Source of the DNA: Pyricularia pennisetigena
Lineage: Eukaryota > Ascomycota > Sordariomycetes > Magnaporthales > Pyriculariaceae
Length of the DNA stretch: 64,000 nucleotides
NCBI RefSeq assembly: GCF_004337985.1
Contig: NW_021940920.1
Location: 1,906,549 to 1,970,548 of the forward strand
Direction of reading: 5' to 3'
Shown: positions 24,801 to 35,898 of the stretch, piece by piece
How positions within the stretch are numbered: the stretch's first letter is position 1
Layout of the letters: each line of letters begins with the position of its first letter
Notes under the pieces: generated by a model
What the model was told of the DNA's origin: nothing
Database searches by the model: none
Seen by the model: only the letters and a program-made list of their open reading frames with translations
Made by a program: the position numbers and the translations under genes

Positions 24801-25755
24801 CCACCGGTCCCGCACTTGACACCATTGCATCCCTGAGTCTCTCTATTCAACCCTCACGACGGCGCAACTTGGAGCAGCTTGGCACTCTGTTGTCAACTGA
24901 TCGTGTCCTGCAGCTCAACCAAGGTTATGCACCCGCGAGACGATTCATTCAACAAATTATTCGCGCACAAGTTCTTCTGGGAAATGATGGTCCATGCTAT
25001 CTAACTAACTTCTTCAGACCCCCACAAACCGTTAATCCGCAATTACATATCCTCTGCCTGCGCCGTTGCAATATGCAAGGTCATCGATAGCAATACAGCT
25101 TCCTGTTCTGTCCATAACCACACCGAATCTTGCTTTGCAAACTGCAGGCCTACGTATGCGGCCAATAACGACATCTCCATCAGGTAGCGATGGAGCTGAG
25201 CTCTTCTCGTACTACCTCACCTTGCTTGGAACAAGCTCCTCTATGGAGCTACCCCGCCTTGTGCTTCTGCTCTGATAGCTACTATGGTACCTGGCGCCCG
25301 ACCCGATGACGGCAACAAGCCAAGATCGTCATCGCCGAGACTCCGATTCGCCTACCGTTCCCTGGCCGGCGCCGATAACGTACTCTATATGTCATAGAAT
25401 TTGGCCTTCACTCGCAAGTGCGGGGATGTTGCTTGGGGACCCGTAATTAGCTATCTGGGGGCTCTTGGCTGGCTTATAATGCAGCTCTGCATGCTCCGAG
25501 CATGTGCAATATGATGTGATTTAGGTTTTGCGTCCGGTGCGGTGTAAGGATCTGTCTACCAGGTACCTACCTACTTATGACTGCAGGTGGCCCCATTATC
25601 GTCGAGTAACTTCTGCGCCTCGCCGTCTTCACCTTATAGCTAGCTGTCTCAGTCGTCTTGCTGGCAATCCAATGTTGCTACTGCGCTGACCGCCAAATTA
25701 GTGTAATAACTTGATACACCTTGACAAGTAAGGCACGCAGATAGACATAGACAAG
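21836..25755. other. 3.9-kb intergenic region with an assembly gap
   Basis: No supported gene. The region holds many A-runs (for example 22948-22967) and, at 24480-25300, pyrimidine-rich stretches that could belong to the leader of the downstream peptidase gene. One frame at 24650-25090 is open but carries no recognisable domain. Confidence 0.5.
23981..24014. other. assembly gap (34 N)
   Basis: Thirty-four undetermined bases are followed directly by a run of 12 A. The junction suggests a homopolymer or simple repeat that was not resolved. Confidence 0.99.
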
Positions 25756-28349
25756 ATGCGGCAACAACTCTCCGCGTTCGCCGCGGTCGTCTTTGCGTCG
25801 GGTCTGGCCTGGGCATGCCAGCGCGAGAGGGGCCTCTTCGAGCCACACACACACAGGAAGCCCTTGGCAAAGCGTCAGGAGTCCGAGCAATGGCCACCAG
25901 TCTTGAACGATCGGGAGACGGTCATCGTCAACGCCTTTGACAATGTCACAATCGATCGATGGGCAGAATACTATGGCCATCAAAACAAGCTTGGTGGTCT
26001 CGGCCGCGAAGCTGCAGAGTGGACTGCCGCCCGGTGGAATGAGAACGGCTTCAACGCAGAGCTCAACGAGTACCACGTATACCTCAGCTACCCGCTCTCT
26101 GCATCATTGCACCTTACAACCGCCGACGGAACGCGCAAGGAGATCTCGTTGAAGGAGGAAGTGCTTGAGGAGGATGACGTTACAGGTCGCGAGGACAATC
26201 AGCAGACTTTCCACGGCTACTCTGCCTCGGGCAACGTCACGGCCGAGTACGTCTACGTCGGCCGGGCGGGCAAAGAGGACTTTGACCGTCTTATTGAGCT
26301 GGGTGTTAACCTGACCGGCAAGATCGCCCTCGCCCGCTATGGCGCCATGTTCCGTGGTCTCAAGGTCAAGAATGCTCAGGAGAATGGCATGATTGGTTGC
26401 GTTATTTTCTCCGACCCAGGCGATGATGGTAATGTCACCGTCGCCAAGGGCGTCGCTGCCTATCCAGACGGGCCGGCTCGGAATCCATCGTAAGTAATCG
26501 GTCCAATCTGGCCGTTGTTGGGATGACCTGACCGCCTGATATGTATGTAGGTCCGTACAGAAGGGCTCAGTCATGTTCCTGAGCACTGCCCCGGGTGACC
26601 CGACCACCCCGGGATACCCATCGCACGAGGGCGCCCCGAGGACCGGGACCAGCAGCGTCACGCCTCAGATCCCGTCCATCCCCATATCCTACAGGGCAGC
26701 ACAGGAGCTGTTGAGCGCCCTAGACGGCCACGGCTTCACCCCCAGCGAGGTCAACCGCACGAGGAACGGCTGGCAGGGTGCAATCCAGAATGTGACCTAC
26801 AGCACTGGACCGGCACCAGGCGTCACTCTGTCGCTGAACAACCAGATGGAGGGCAAGATTACGCCCATCTGGAACGTCATTGGTCGGATCAATGGCACCA
26901 TTGAGGATGAGACTGTTGTTATTGGCAACCACCGGTAGCTACTCTTCCACTTTTTCACTCTTCCGCTCTACTGCTATGTTGTTTCAAGCATCTAACGTAC
27001 CCTTGAACCTCAACAGCGATACGTGGATGATTGGAGGCAATGGTGATCCGAATTCTGGGTCTGCTATCCTGGTCGAGCTGACCAAGGTGTTTAATGAACT
27101 TTTGAAGACTGGATGGAAGCCTAGACGCAACATGTATGCGTATTGTTTTGGTTCATCGTTCGTTGTGACTGTTGGAAAATGCTGACATTGAGCCCCTCCT
27201 TGCTGCAGAATTTTGGCCTCTTGGGGTAAGCTATAATGACAAAGGGTCACCTGGACGACAATACGCTAACTCGCTTGCCAAATCAAAGATGCCGAGGAGT
27301 ATGGCCTTGTAGGCAGCACAGAATGGGTCGAGGACAACGTCATTAGCCTCACGGATACGGCAGTAGCGTACTTGAACATTGGTAATTATGACTGTCCATT
27401 ATTTCTCAACACCTAACAGACCGTCAGCTGACCGACTCTCCAGATGTCGCTGTCTCTGGACCACACCCCGACGTTGCCGCTACTCCCGAGCTCCACAGGG
27501 TCGCCACAGAAACCATGAAAAAGGTCGTCCACCCCAACTTTGGCGGCTTCAATCGAAGTCTGTACGACATGTGGGTAGATGCGTCGGATGGCGGCATGGT
27601 CGGCGTCCTCGGTAGCGGTAGTGATTACACGGCGTTCCTCCATCGTGAGTAGCCCCTCATACAACCTCGGTCGTGATACGGCCCTGAGGTATTGGTTCTC
27701 ATCTCCGCTGACATGTGATGCAGACGGCATCAGCTCTCTCGATACCGGTAGCAGCGGCGGAAGAGGCGACCCCATCTGGCACTACCACAGCAATTATGAC
27801 AGCTACCACTGGATGTCGACCTTTGGCGACCCGGGATTCCTAGTCCACGCCGCAATGGGCCAGTATTTTTCGTTGTTGGCGCTGCGCCTGATCGACGACG
27901 AGGTCCTGCCGTTCGACCTCGGCAACTACGCCGTCGAGCTCAAGGCATACCGCGACGACTTGGCCGAGTTTGTCGAGGAGGCTGGGCACGACTTTGCCGA
28001 CGTCGACCTGTCTGAGCTGAACAATGCCATAGCCGAGTTTGAGCAGCGCACATCGGAGGTCAAGACGCTCGAGATGCTGGCCGTGTCGACCAACAACACG
28101 GAACTCATCAAGGTCGTCAACCACAAGTACAGGGACTTTCAGCGGGGCTTCGTCAGTCAGGGCGGCCTCCCCGACCGCCCGTTCTACAAACACGTCGTCA
28201 TGGCCCCTGGTCTGGACACGGGATACGCGGCCGTCACGTTCCCGGGCATCACTGAGGGTGTTCAGTATGCTAACGCGTCAGTGGCGCAGGAGTGGGTTAG
28301 GCGGACGGCAAGCGGTATTCTGAGGGCGGCTGATATCATCAAGACGTGA
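25756..28349 (+). CDS. secreted M28-family metallopeptidase, glutamate carboxypeptidase II-like
   Basis: Seven exons read in phase: 25756-26489, 26551-26934, 27017-27133, 27209-27225 (17 nt), 27289-27381, 27444-27644 and 27724-28349, giving 723 residues. A signal peptide ([16 protein letters not shown]) is followed by a PA-type insert (KIALARYG...[11 protein letters not shown], about residues 185-225). The zinc-peptidase core follows: [44 protein letters not shown] (zinc-ligand and catalytic Asp/Glu) and [12 protein letters not shown] with the C-terminal His ligand. A transferrin-receptor-like dimerisation domain closes the protein. Family members remove C-terminal glutamate or acidic residues from peptides or folates. 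There are several NxT/S glycosylation sites and no membrane anchor beyond the signal peptide, so an extracellular or vacuolar location is likely. The complete ligand set suggests activity. Confidence 0.92.
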
Positions 28350-28393
28350 TGTGTTGACGGGAGGATCGGGGTTGGACTTTTGTTTGCTCGTTT

Positions 28394-28457
28394 GACAGGA
28401 GCATGGGTTGACAGGAGCATGGGTTGACAGGAGCATGGGTTGACTGGAGCGTGGTCG
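28394..28457. repeat. 16-bp tandem repeat, three perfect copies plus one degenerate
   Basis: The unit GACAGGAGCATGGGTT is repeated three times from 28394 to 28441, with a fourth diverged copy after it. It lies about 45 bases downstream of the peptidase stop codon, so probably in its 3' untranslated region. Confidence 0.9.
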
Positions 28458-28646
28458 TTATGGGGCCGGGGTTTGTCAATGGTAATCTCTAATTAGAAAG
28501 CCCAGCTGGCAGGCAAGTCGGGCTTGGGAAATATATTATGGGTGAAGGATGACTCCTTTGGACTCGTTCATGCATCTAGAATAGTCATAGCCCTTTGCGC
28601 CCCAGCCCGTCGGATTTGTGGACCTTCACCGGCCATTACCTAGCGG

Positions 28647-29520
28647 CGCCGCTGTCAATTTCAGCCGGAAACGCCGTGTCTGCCTTGACTTCGGCGGGGC
28701 TCTCGTGAGCCTCCAGCTCTTTTGGCTCGGGCGGATCGGCCGATAACTCTTGCGGCCTCGACCTGCAAGATCCCATCCGAAGAAAGCTCCGCCTCGACCA
28801 ACGCTCCAGCACCAGGAGGCTCAAGGCCGACAGCCAGGTGATTCTTGCGTTTCTTGAACTGATGGTTTAAAACAAAGATTATGCCCTTTTTTTTCCCCCA
28901 CGACCCTGCCGGACTCGGCAGGTGGAGGCAGAACGGGTGCTGAAGGCCCCAAAGGCGGAGTTGTGACCCTGGTTTGAGGGCACGGTGGAATTGTCTGCCA
29001 GCATGACCAGCTGTGCCCTCGTTGTATCGCTCGGGTTCCGGAAGCAGGAGTGTAAAGGTGGGCTTTGGGAGCTCCGGGGGCGTGACGCAGTTTGTACATG
29101 ACGACCATCAGCCTGTTGAGCATGTGGTGCTGTGAAGAGGTCATGTTGATGGGCTTGGGTCCCAGGTCGAGGCAGCCGATGCAGCTCTGATAGTCCCTGA
29201 AAAAGTGGCCATTGGGATCGCAGGGCCCTGGAGATTGACCGATGTCTGCGGCCCAGCTGACAGCACTCGCTGTCTGTACTCAAACTTGATACCACGTTAG
29301 CTCAACGATGCAAGACGGATGAGGCAGAGGGTTCAATTACCGCATGGCTGGAAGCAGTCGACACCCAGTTCTCAGTTTTCCGCCCAAACCTTTCTGTCTG
29401 CAACGATTTTTGTCTGCAAGGACGCATTCAGCAGGTGGTGACGGATTCCGGGCCGTCAGGCGAGCCCTGCGCGCCATATTCTGGATTGTTGTGGTGGGTA
29501 TTCTTTGAGCATGGATCGAA
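28647..29520 (-). pseudogene. possible remnant of a single-pass cell-surface protein gene
   Basis: No single frame spans this interval, but pieces fit a common fungal plan. A Cys-containing extracellular segment (GPCDPNGHFFRDYQSCIGCL, about 29195-29140) is followed by a Pro/Thr/Ser-rich stretch, a basic KKRK junction and an acidic Ala/Glu/Pro-rich tail (PPEPKELEAHESPAEV, about 28720-28680). The transmembrane helix expected between the Pro-rich and basic parts is missing or scrambled. Frames must be switched at least twice, so I read it as a decayed or misassembled gene. Function is unknown and the call is weak. Confidence 0.3.
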
Positions 29521-29529
29521 GTTGATATC

Positions 29530-30432
29530 ATAGTGAGGACACAGTTCGAAGGGCGAAGATGGTCAATGACGGGCTCGGGTCGCGATTTTGTATAAAATGA
29601 CTGCCCTGGCGCGGCTTCTCAAATCGGACCCCATGTTCTTGATGCGAGCAAGCGGCCCAGAAAAGAACCGATATTCTAGTTTAGAAGAAGCCATCATCGT
29701 GTTTATCCATCCTGTCAGACTGACGACCTAACCGGATTCTCTCACCCCATAGCTTGGCGTAAACCTTGGCCTCGTAGAGAACAAAAGCTACATTGCAAGC
29801 GACGAAGTGACGGGCATCGAGCACCACAGACAGGGTGCTGCCTAAAAGTCGGCTAGGCCTTCTGATAATCCAGCCACCAACGGCAGCCTACCCCGCCACA
29901 GGCTCCCTTTTTTGGGGCGGCCTGGCTGAAGAAGCAACAATGGCTCTGCTGGCAGTGGACCTTGACCACAAACACATCTTGGCTCTCTGTCAACGTCCAG
30001 CCACCTTGCGTCTTGGTTATTCCCGGCCACCGTCCCAACGAGCTGTGCATTTTCCCAAGCTACACTGAAGCATAGCAGCTTACTGCACCTTCGAACGACT
30101 GTTCACTTTACTTTTTCGAGTGCACTTTCGAGGCCTCAATATTCACAATGTCTCACCCATCAACGCGAGGCTTTTTTTGCTGGCAGTCAGCGTGTCGTCT
30201 CTGCAACCAACCTCACGAGTACTCAAGCCTTTCGGCAGCAACAAGAGGTTGGATGATCAAAGATCTTCATTATAAAGCTGATGTGCAAATGCCCTCAGTC
30301 ATGGCATCATTGGCCAGAAGAACATGCCAAGCTGGACATCACAGAAGACCCTGACCATCTCAGAGATCCCACTTTTCCTCCACATTACGGTCAATACCAT
30401 TGCACTCAAGACAATCGCAAGATCAACCAAAA
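29530..30432. other. intergenic region upstream of the chitinase gene
   Basis: No gene recognised. The right-hand part presumably carries the chitinase promoter. Confidence 0.5.
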
Positions 30433-32013
30433 ATGCATCGACACGCATCAGTGCTTCCCTTGGCCCTGGCCATCTTTGGAACCGCTCAAGCTGGCTTCAA
30501 TCCCAGCACGCCGGACAATATAGCCGCTTATTGGGGTGTGTGCAATACTCTCTTCAGCAGTTTGGAATGGACATGACCTAACAGGCCGCAGGACAAAACT
30601 CGATTGGCCGGCCGACGGGACAGCCAGGGGCACAAGAGGGCCTTGGTTATTACTGCAAAAGTAAGTCGCCTGTTGCTTTTTGATCTGCAAACTTCTGCAC
30701 GTGAACAGGACATGATGCTGATCGTAAACTCATAGATGTCAACGTCGATGTTAGTATACGACTGATCAATCCCAAGAGAGAGAGAGAGAGAGAGCGAGAG
30801 AGGATCTGACAACGGCAATGTCTAACAATAACAACCATCACAGATCATTCCTCTTGCTTTTCTCAATATCATCGTCAACCCCACCAACATCAACTTTGCG
30901 AATGTGGGAGACCGATGCTCCAAGTTTCCGGGCACGAACCTTCTCAAGTGTCCCGAGGTAGAGTATGCCGAACCCTCCCATCAACGGCTTACCCGTTCCC
31001 AAGTCTAACAGACATGCAGAGCCGACATCAACACATGCCACTCCCTCAACAAAACCATCTTGCTATCCGTCGGCGGCGCAACATACTCCGAGGGCGGCTT
31101 CCCCACTGTAGAAGCAGCCAACAAAGCCGCCGACAACCTGTGGGCCATGTTTGGCCCTCCTCCTGCCACCAGCACGAACGACGCCGCGTCGGTCAACCGC
31201 CCATTTGGCACGGCGTACATTGACGGGTTCGACCTCGACTTTGAGACGCACGGCATCAACAACCTGGCCGCCTTCGCCCGCCGCCTGCGCCAGGTCATGG
31301 ACACGGCCACCAGGCCAGCCGCGGTCCTCCCCAGCAACGACAACTCGTACCCGATGGCTCCTCCCCCGACGACCAATGACAACTCGTACCCGATGACCCC
31401 GTCACCCAACGAGGCGACCAAGAAATTCTACCTCGCGGCCGCCCCGCAGTGCGTGTTTCCCGACGCGGCCATGGACGTCGCCCTGTCGAGCGACGTGGCC
31501 TTTGACTTTATCATGGTGCAGTTCTACAACAACTACTGCGGGCTGCAGAACTTCCAGCCGGGCGCCGCGCAGCAAAACGCCTTCAACTTTGAGCGCTGGG
31601 ACCAGTGGGCGCGTGAAAAGGGCCGCTCGACAAAGGTGCTGCTGGGCGTCCCCGGCTCCCCCACCGCCTCGGGCAGCGGCTACACGGCATCGGGCCCGCT
31701 GGACGCCATCATCAAGTACAGCAGGCGCTTCCCGAGCTTCGGCGGCGTCATGATCTGGGACGCGTCGCAGGTCTGGTCCAACAATGGGTTCCTGGATGGC
31801 GTGGTCAGGAGCCTGGGCGGAGCGGCCACCGATGCCACCGACGCCAGCGAGCCGCAGGCGCCGCCGCAGGCAGGCAGGCCCATCCAGAAGACCAGGGCCG
31901 TCAGGGTGCCCAGGTTTGGAAGGTGTGGTGGGCGGTTGTACACGGGCCCGACTGAGTGCGAGGAGGGGTTCAAGTGCGTCTATGGCGGAGCCTTGTGGTC
32001 GGTATGCGCGTGA
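30433..32013 (+). CDS. GH18 class III chitinase with C-terminal CBM1-like module
   Basis: Five exons read in phase: 30433-30535, 30592-30660, 30736-30749 (14 nt), 30844-30962 and 31020-32013, giving 432 residues. A signal peptide (SVLPLALAIFGTAQA) is followed by the GH18 barrel: NIAAYWGQNSIG, ILLSVGGATYSEGGF and the catalytic DGFDLDFE (about residue 170), whose final Glu is the proton donor. It closes with FIMVQFYNNYCG and FGGVMIWDASQ. These are plant-type class III (endo) chitinases that cut chitin in walls. The tail CGGRLYTGPTECEEGFKCVYG matches the cysteine and glycine pattern of a fungal CBM1 carbohydrate-binding module. Between barrel strands a loop contains a tandem copy of NDNSYPM (about 31339-31398), an insertion relative to what I know of the family. 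A (GA)n microsatellite lies in intron 3. Confidence 0.9.
30776..30800. repeat. GA dinucleotide microsatellite in an intron
   Basis: About ten GA units, with one CG interruption, lie in the intron between the 14-nt exon and exon 4 of the chitinase gene. Confidence 0.85.
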
Positions 32014-33201
32014 GTCGGACGAGAGGGGGGAGAGGGTAGAAGGAAAGAGGGAAAATGGAAGAGGGAGTCAGTGTTTCTTCTTCTGATTGTTTTGCTCTGT
32101 TCTTTTTTTCTTTTTTTTCTTTCTTTTTTTTTAACGAGGCATGTGACGAGAATCCCAACAAGATGGGCATGATGAGAATTAGTAATTCTATAGACGGGAC
32201 GAGGACGACTAATGTTGTTACAATATTTGTTTGTTGAACCATTCCACTCCACTGGAAAAGCAAACTGGACTTGCAACTGGCAGACAAGTTAACTCATCTA
32301 TAGCAGACGGAAAACCGGCATGTGAAAAGATCGACAAAAGATCAGCGATCAGCCAGCGTTTCTCATGTGTGTTGGCACAACTTGGCCGCGGGATTCTGCC
32401 CGGTCGGTTGTGCATGTCATTGGATCACAATTCTTCAACGACAATGGCAGAGATTTGCCTGCATTAGGTTGCTTCCGTAAGGCGGTCGGGTGGTTACACA
32501 GAGATTGCTTCGTTTCTGATGGGCTGCGGCAGCTCGGGCTTTAGTGGCTTGATTCCAAGGTCCCTTGCCCGCCCGAGCTAGCTTCAAACCTTGCGGTGCT
32601 ACCCCGCGGGAGGGTACCGAATTATAGGGTTCCTTGGCGGATCGCAACGTCCGCAACGACCGCTCTTTTTGCTTTGGCACACCATCAACAACACCTATCG
32701 AGTTCAACTGCCTTGCTGCACCACTCAACTCTGCTCAATCGAGTCAAAGGTGGGAACGATGCTCTCAGAATCCCTTCTGGCTCATTTCCGACCCACCAAA
32801 GCCCACATTCACGACTCGCGCTTCCATCTTTCCATTGGACCCTGGACTCCATCCCAGATGCCCCTGACGTCAAGTGGCGGTCAGAAAAAACAGCTTCTTT
32901 ATATGTGACATCAGCCCTTGGCAAGCTTTCCCCTCTCTGCGTGGGCGGCATTTTGGTGGTTTTTTGGTTCGATAAGCTACTAAAACGCTGACAGGAACCG
33001 TCCCAAATCAACCTTTGTCCCATCTCTAGCTGCCGCCGAAAAAAAAAAAGTTATTTCAGTTTTGCCATCTTCTGTCCTTATCAAGATTTCTTCTAATTAC
33101 CTGTATTCTTCTTTTTTTTTTTTTTTTTCCTCCCCATCTTCCAGCAGACATCAACAAGACCATCATCTAGTAACGACACAATCTCCTCCCCCTCACGCTT
33201 A
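32014..33201. promoter_or_regulatory. intergenic region and likely promoter of the mannitol dehydrogenase gene
   Basis: No gene seen. A T-rich pyrimidine tract at about 33111-33142, just upstream of the mannitol dehydrogenase ATG, is typical of strongly transcribed fungal genes. T-runs at 32101-32132 lie just past the chitinase stop. Confidence 0.45.
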
Positions 33202-34710
33202 ATGGCTTTCAAGCTCTCTACCAAGCACCTTGCCGATATCGGCGCCCAGACTGAAAAGTCCATCCGCATTCCGACCTACGATCGCAATGACGTGAAGGAG
33301 GGCATCGTCCACGTCGGCGTCGGCGGCTTCCACCGCGCCCACTTGGCCGTCTACGTCGACAAGCTGATGCAGAGCCACGGCGTGCGCGACTATGCCATCT
33401 GCGGCGTCGGTCTGCAGCCCGCCGACGCAGCCATGCGCGACGTCCTCGCCTCGCAGGACCACATGTACACCGTCATCGAGCGTTCCGCAGCCGGCAGCAC
33501 CGCCCACGTCGTCGGCAGCATCCGCAACTTCCTCTTCGCCCCCGACGACCGCGAGGCCGTCATCGCAAAGATGGCACACCCCGACACCCACATCGTCTCG
33601 CTCACCATCACCGAGAGCGGCTACTACTACAACGAGAACACGCACGAGCTGCAGTCCGAGGACCCCGACATCCAGCACGACCTCGACCCGGCCAACGCGG
33701 CCAAGCCCAAGACCACCTTTGGCTTCCTGTACGCCGCCATGGTGAGGAGGCGGGAGCAGGGCCTCAAGCCCTTCACGGTGCTGTCGTGCGACAACATGCT
33801 CAAGAACGGCTCCATCACGAGGAACATGCTGCAGAGCTTCGCCAGGCTCAAGGACCCCTCGATGGCCGACTGGATCGCCCAGCACGGCGGCTTCCCCAAC
33901 GCCATGGTGGATCGCATCACCCCGAGGACGTCGGACCCCGACATCAAGGAGCTGGCCGACAAGTTCAAGATCGACGACGCCTGGCCCGTCGTCACCGAGC
34001 CCTTTATGCAGTGGGTCGTCGAGGACAAGTTCGCCGACGGCCGCCCGCCCTTTGACCTGGTCGGCGTCCAGGTCGTCAAGGACGTCAAGGACGTCGAGCA
34101 GTTTGAGAAGCACAAGCTCCGCCTGCTCAACGCCAGCCACTCGGCCATGGGCTACCCCGGCCAGCTGGCCGGCTTCAAGTACGTGCACGAGGTCATGGAG
34201 CACCCGCTGTACCGCAAGTTCATCTGGCAGATGATGCAGGAGGAGGTCAAGCCCCTGCTGCCCGAGATCCCGGGCGTCAACATTGACGATTACTGCAACA
34301 CCCTGATGGAGCGCTTCTCCAACCCGACCATCATGGACCAGCTGCCGCGCATCGCCCTCAACTCGTCGGGCAAGATGCCGCAGTTCGTCATGCCCTCCAT
34401 CGCCGAGGCCATCTGGGTCACGGGCCCCTTCCGCCGCCTCGTCTTTGTCGCCGCCTGCTGGTTCCGCTACGTGGTGGGCGTCGACGACAAGGGCAACAAG
34501 TTCGAGGTCGACGACCCCATGCGCGAGGAGCTGCAGGCCAAGGCCCAGGCCGGAGGCACCAAGCCTCACGAGATTCTCAGCATCAAGTCGCTGTTTGGTG
34601 ACGACTTGCGCGGCGACGAGCGCTTCCTCAAGGAGGTCACCCAGGCCATGGAGGACATTGCGCGCGACGGCGTCATGGCTACTATGCCCAAGTATGTCAA
34701 CGATGCTTAG
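33202..34710 (+). CDS. mannitol 2-dehydrogenase (NAD-dependent, EC 1.1.1.67)
   Basis: A single exon of 502 residues starts at the ATG at 33202 and ends at TAG 34708-34710. It belongs to the polyol-specific long-chain dehydrogenase/reductase family. The N-terminal Rossmann segment reads GIVHVGVGGFHRAHLAVY (residues about 34-51). The catalytic K-x4-N-x2-H signature is intact in KLRLLNASHSAMGYPGQ (Lys about 305, Asn about 310, His about 313). The full length agrees with fungal mannitol 2-dehydrogenases (about 500 residues), which interconvert D-mannitol and D-fructose with NAD(H) in the cytosol. Codon use is strongly biased to C/G in third positions, consistent with high expression. The reverse strand is open for 456 codons here, which is only a consequence of this bias. 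Confidence 0.95.
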   Translation: MAFKLSTKHLADIGAQTEKSIRIPTYDRNDVKEGIVHVGVGGFHRAHLAVYVDKLMQSHGVRDYAICGVGLQPADAAMRDVLASQDHMYTVIERSAAGSTAHVVGSIRNFLFAPDDREAVIAKMAHPDTHIVSLTITESGYYYNENTHELQSEDPDIQHDLDPANAAKPKTTFGFLYAAMVRRREQGLKPFTVLSCDNMLKNGSITRNMLQSFARLKDPSMADWIAQHGGFPNAMVDRITPRTSDPDIKELADKFKIDDAWPVVTEPFMQWVVEDKFADGRPPFDLVGVQVVKDVKDVEQFEKHKLRLLNASHSAMGYPGQLAGFKYVHEVMEHPLYRKFIWQMMQEEVKPLLPEIPGVNIDDYCNTLMERFSNPTIMDQLPRIALNSSGKMPQFVMPSIAEAIWVTGPFRRLVFVAACWFRYVVGVDDKGNKFEVDDPMREELQAKAQAGGTKPHEILSIKSLFGDDLRGDERFLKEVTQAMEDIARDGVMATMPKYVNDA

Positions 34711-35523
34711 GTGATGGGAGAATATGTCTATGGTACAATGGTTTTATTTTGTTGTTATTCTTTTTGGATGATTTATGTTTGAGCGTTACCTGTGGTTGTT
34801 AGACAAAGATAGAATGGCATCTGGCCGGGTCAAAAACAAAAAAAATAGCGTTGTAATTCGGGATATTGTATCGCCATCGTCGATGTGGATGTCTACTGAA
34901 AGAGAAGTCTACAATACCATGGCCTTGAGTCACCCCAATCGTCGACCCGATACCTCAACAACCACCACCACCCCTCCCCACTCATCATTTGTCAATTCAC
35001 ACTCAAGATGGAGGGGCAATCATCAAGCTTGCGGTGACGCAGCTAGTGACCGGGGTTGTGAGCTCTCACCATTCACAAGCGGGGCTGTCAAGCTGTACTC
35101 CCCGTCTTTTTGCCCCCAAGCTCCACCGGAGCGCAGCTCTTTGCCTCGGCGACTTGTCCGGGCCCGGCCCAGACTCTTGACAAAACCAGCTGCCCACCTA
35201 TCTTGGGTCAAAAGGATGACTAACAACAAACGGATAATAAACCTGCCGCTGCATCGACAAATGGGAATATCCAACGTCAGATAAGAGTCAATTAGCAAAG
35301 GCCAGTGGACCTGGATCAATCGTGTACACTGCACTGCCTGCCATGGAAATGTCAAGGCCATGCGTGCGTCTTGTATGACAATTAGACCAGGCACCGTTCG
35401 ATTCTTTCATTATGCAAGCTTATCACCGCTCCTTGTCTTGCTATCGGGATACATTAAAGAGAACGCTCTGCTCCGCCCAGTCCCCGACATACACCGTAGC
35501 CTGCTACATTTGAACTCGTCCTG
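34711..35523. other. convergent intergenic region
   Basis: This region lies between the 3' ends of the mannitol dehydrogenase gene and the first small-secreted-protein gene. No gene or repeat is supported. Confidence 0.5.
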
Positions 35524-35898
35524 TCATGGCAACCTGTAAGGCGCAGCAGCCTGTTGCCTCCGGCGCGCGACTCTGCATTGCGCACTTGTCCCCCTGACAA
35601 ACCATCCTTTTGGGAGTTTGGTACCTTTGACCGTTGAGCAACCGCTCCACACGCTAACGTCGTGGTTTTTAATCTTCCATGTACGTCGAAGCGGTATACA
35701 CTTTGTGCCTACGAGAGTAGGACTAGCCCCAAAACAACCAACAAATCTGCGCGGCCGATAAAGCTTGACCAAACACCCAGGGAGCCGTTCAGTATCGACG
35801 CCACCGGTCGTGTCTGTCTGAGTCAGGCTCGGGGCAGCGAGCGCCGCGTTGAGGAGGTTTAGGCTGATGGCAAACAAAGCGAGCTGTCCGACCTGCAT
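35524..35898 (-). CDS. small secreted cysteine-containing protein 1, MAX-effector-like candidate
   Basis: A 124-residue frame starts at the ATG at 35898, chosen because it places a signal peptide (GQLALFAISLNLLNAALA) at the N-terminus; an upstream in-frame ATG at 36009 would bury it. The mature part is about 100 residues, rich in basic residues, with Cys in GCLV, GCFG, KCIP, SGC and AQC. The segment LPKGWFVRG near the C-terminus, together with GCLVKL and KCIP, recurs in the neighbour at 36519-36866, so the two are paralogues. Size, secretion signal, the Cys pair and beta-strand-like spacing recall the MAX-fold effectors of Magnaporthe; this is structural inference. The basic tail RVARRRQQAAAPYRLP is not shared. 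A CATAAAAG TATA-like box lies about 130 bp upstream. Confidence 0.7.
   Translation of the reverse strand: MQVGQLALFAISLNLLNAALAAPSLTQTDTTGGVDTERLPGCLVKLYRPRRFVGCFGASPTLVGTKCIPLRRTWKIKNHDVSVWSGCSTVKGTKLPKGWFVRGTSAQCRVARRRQQAAAPYRLP

Noticed and set aside
33199..34569. 456-codon minus-strand open frame over the mannitol dehydrogenase gene
   Set aside because: The plus-strand product is unmistakable; C/G-biased third positions keep the opposite strand open.
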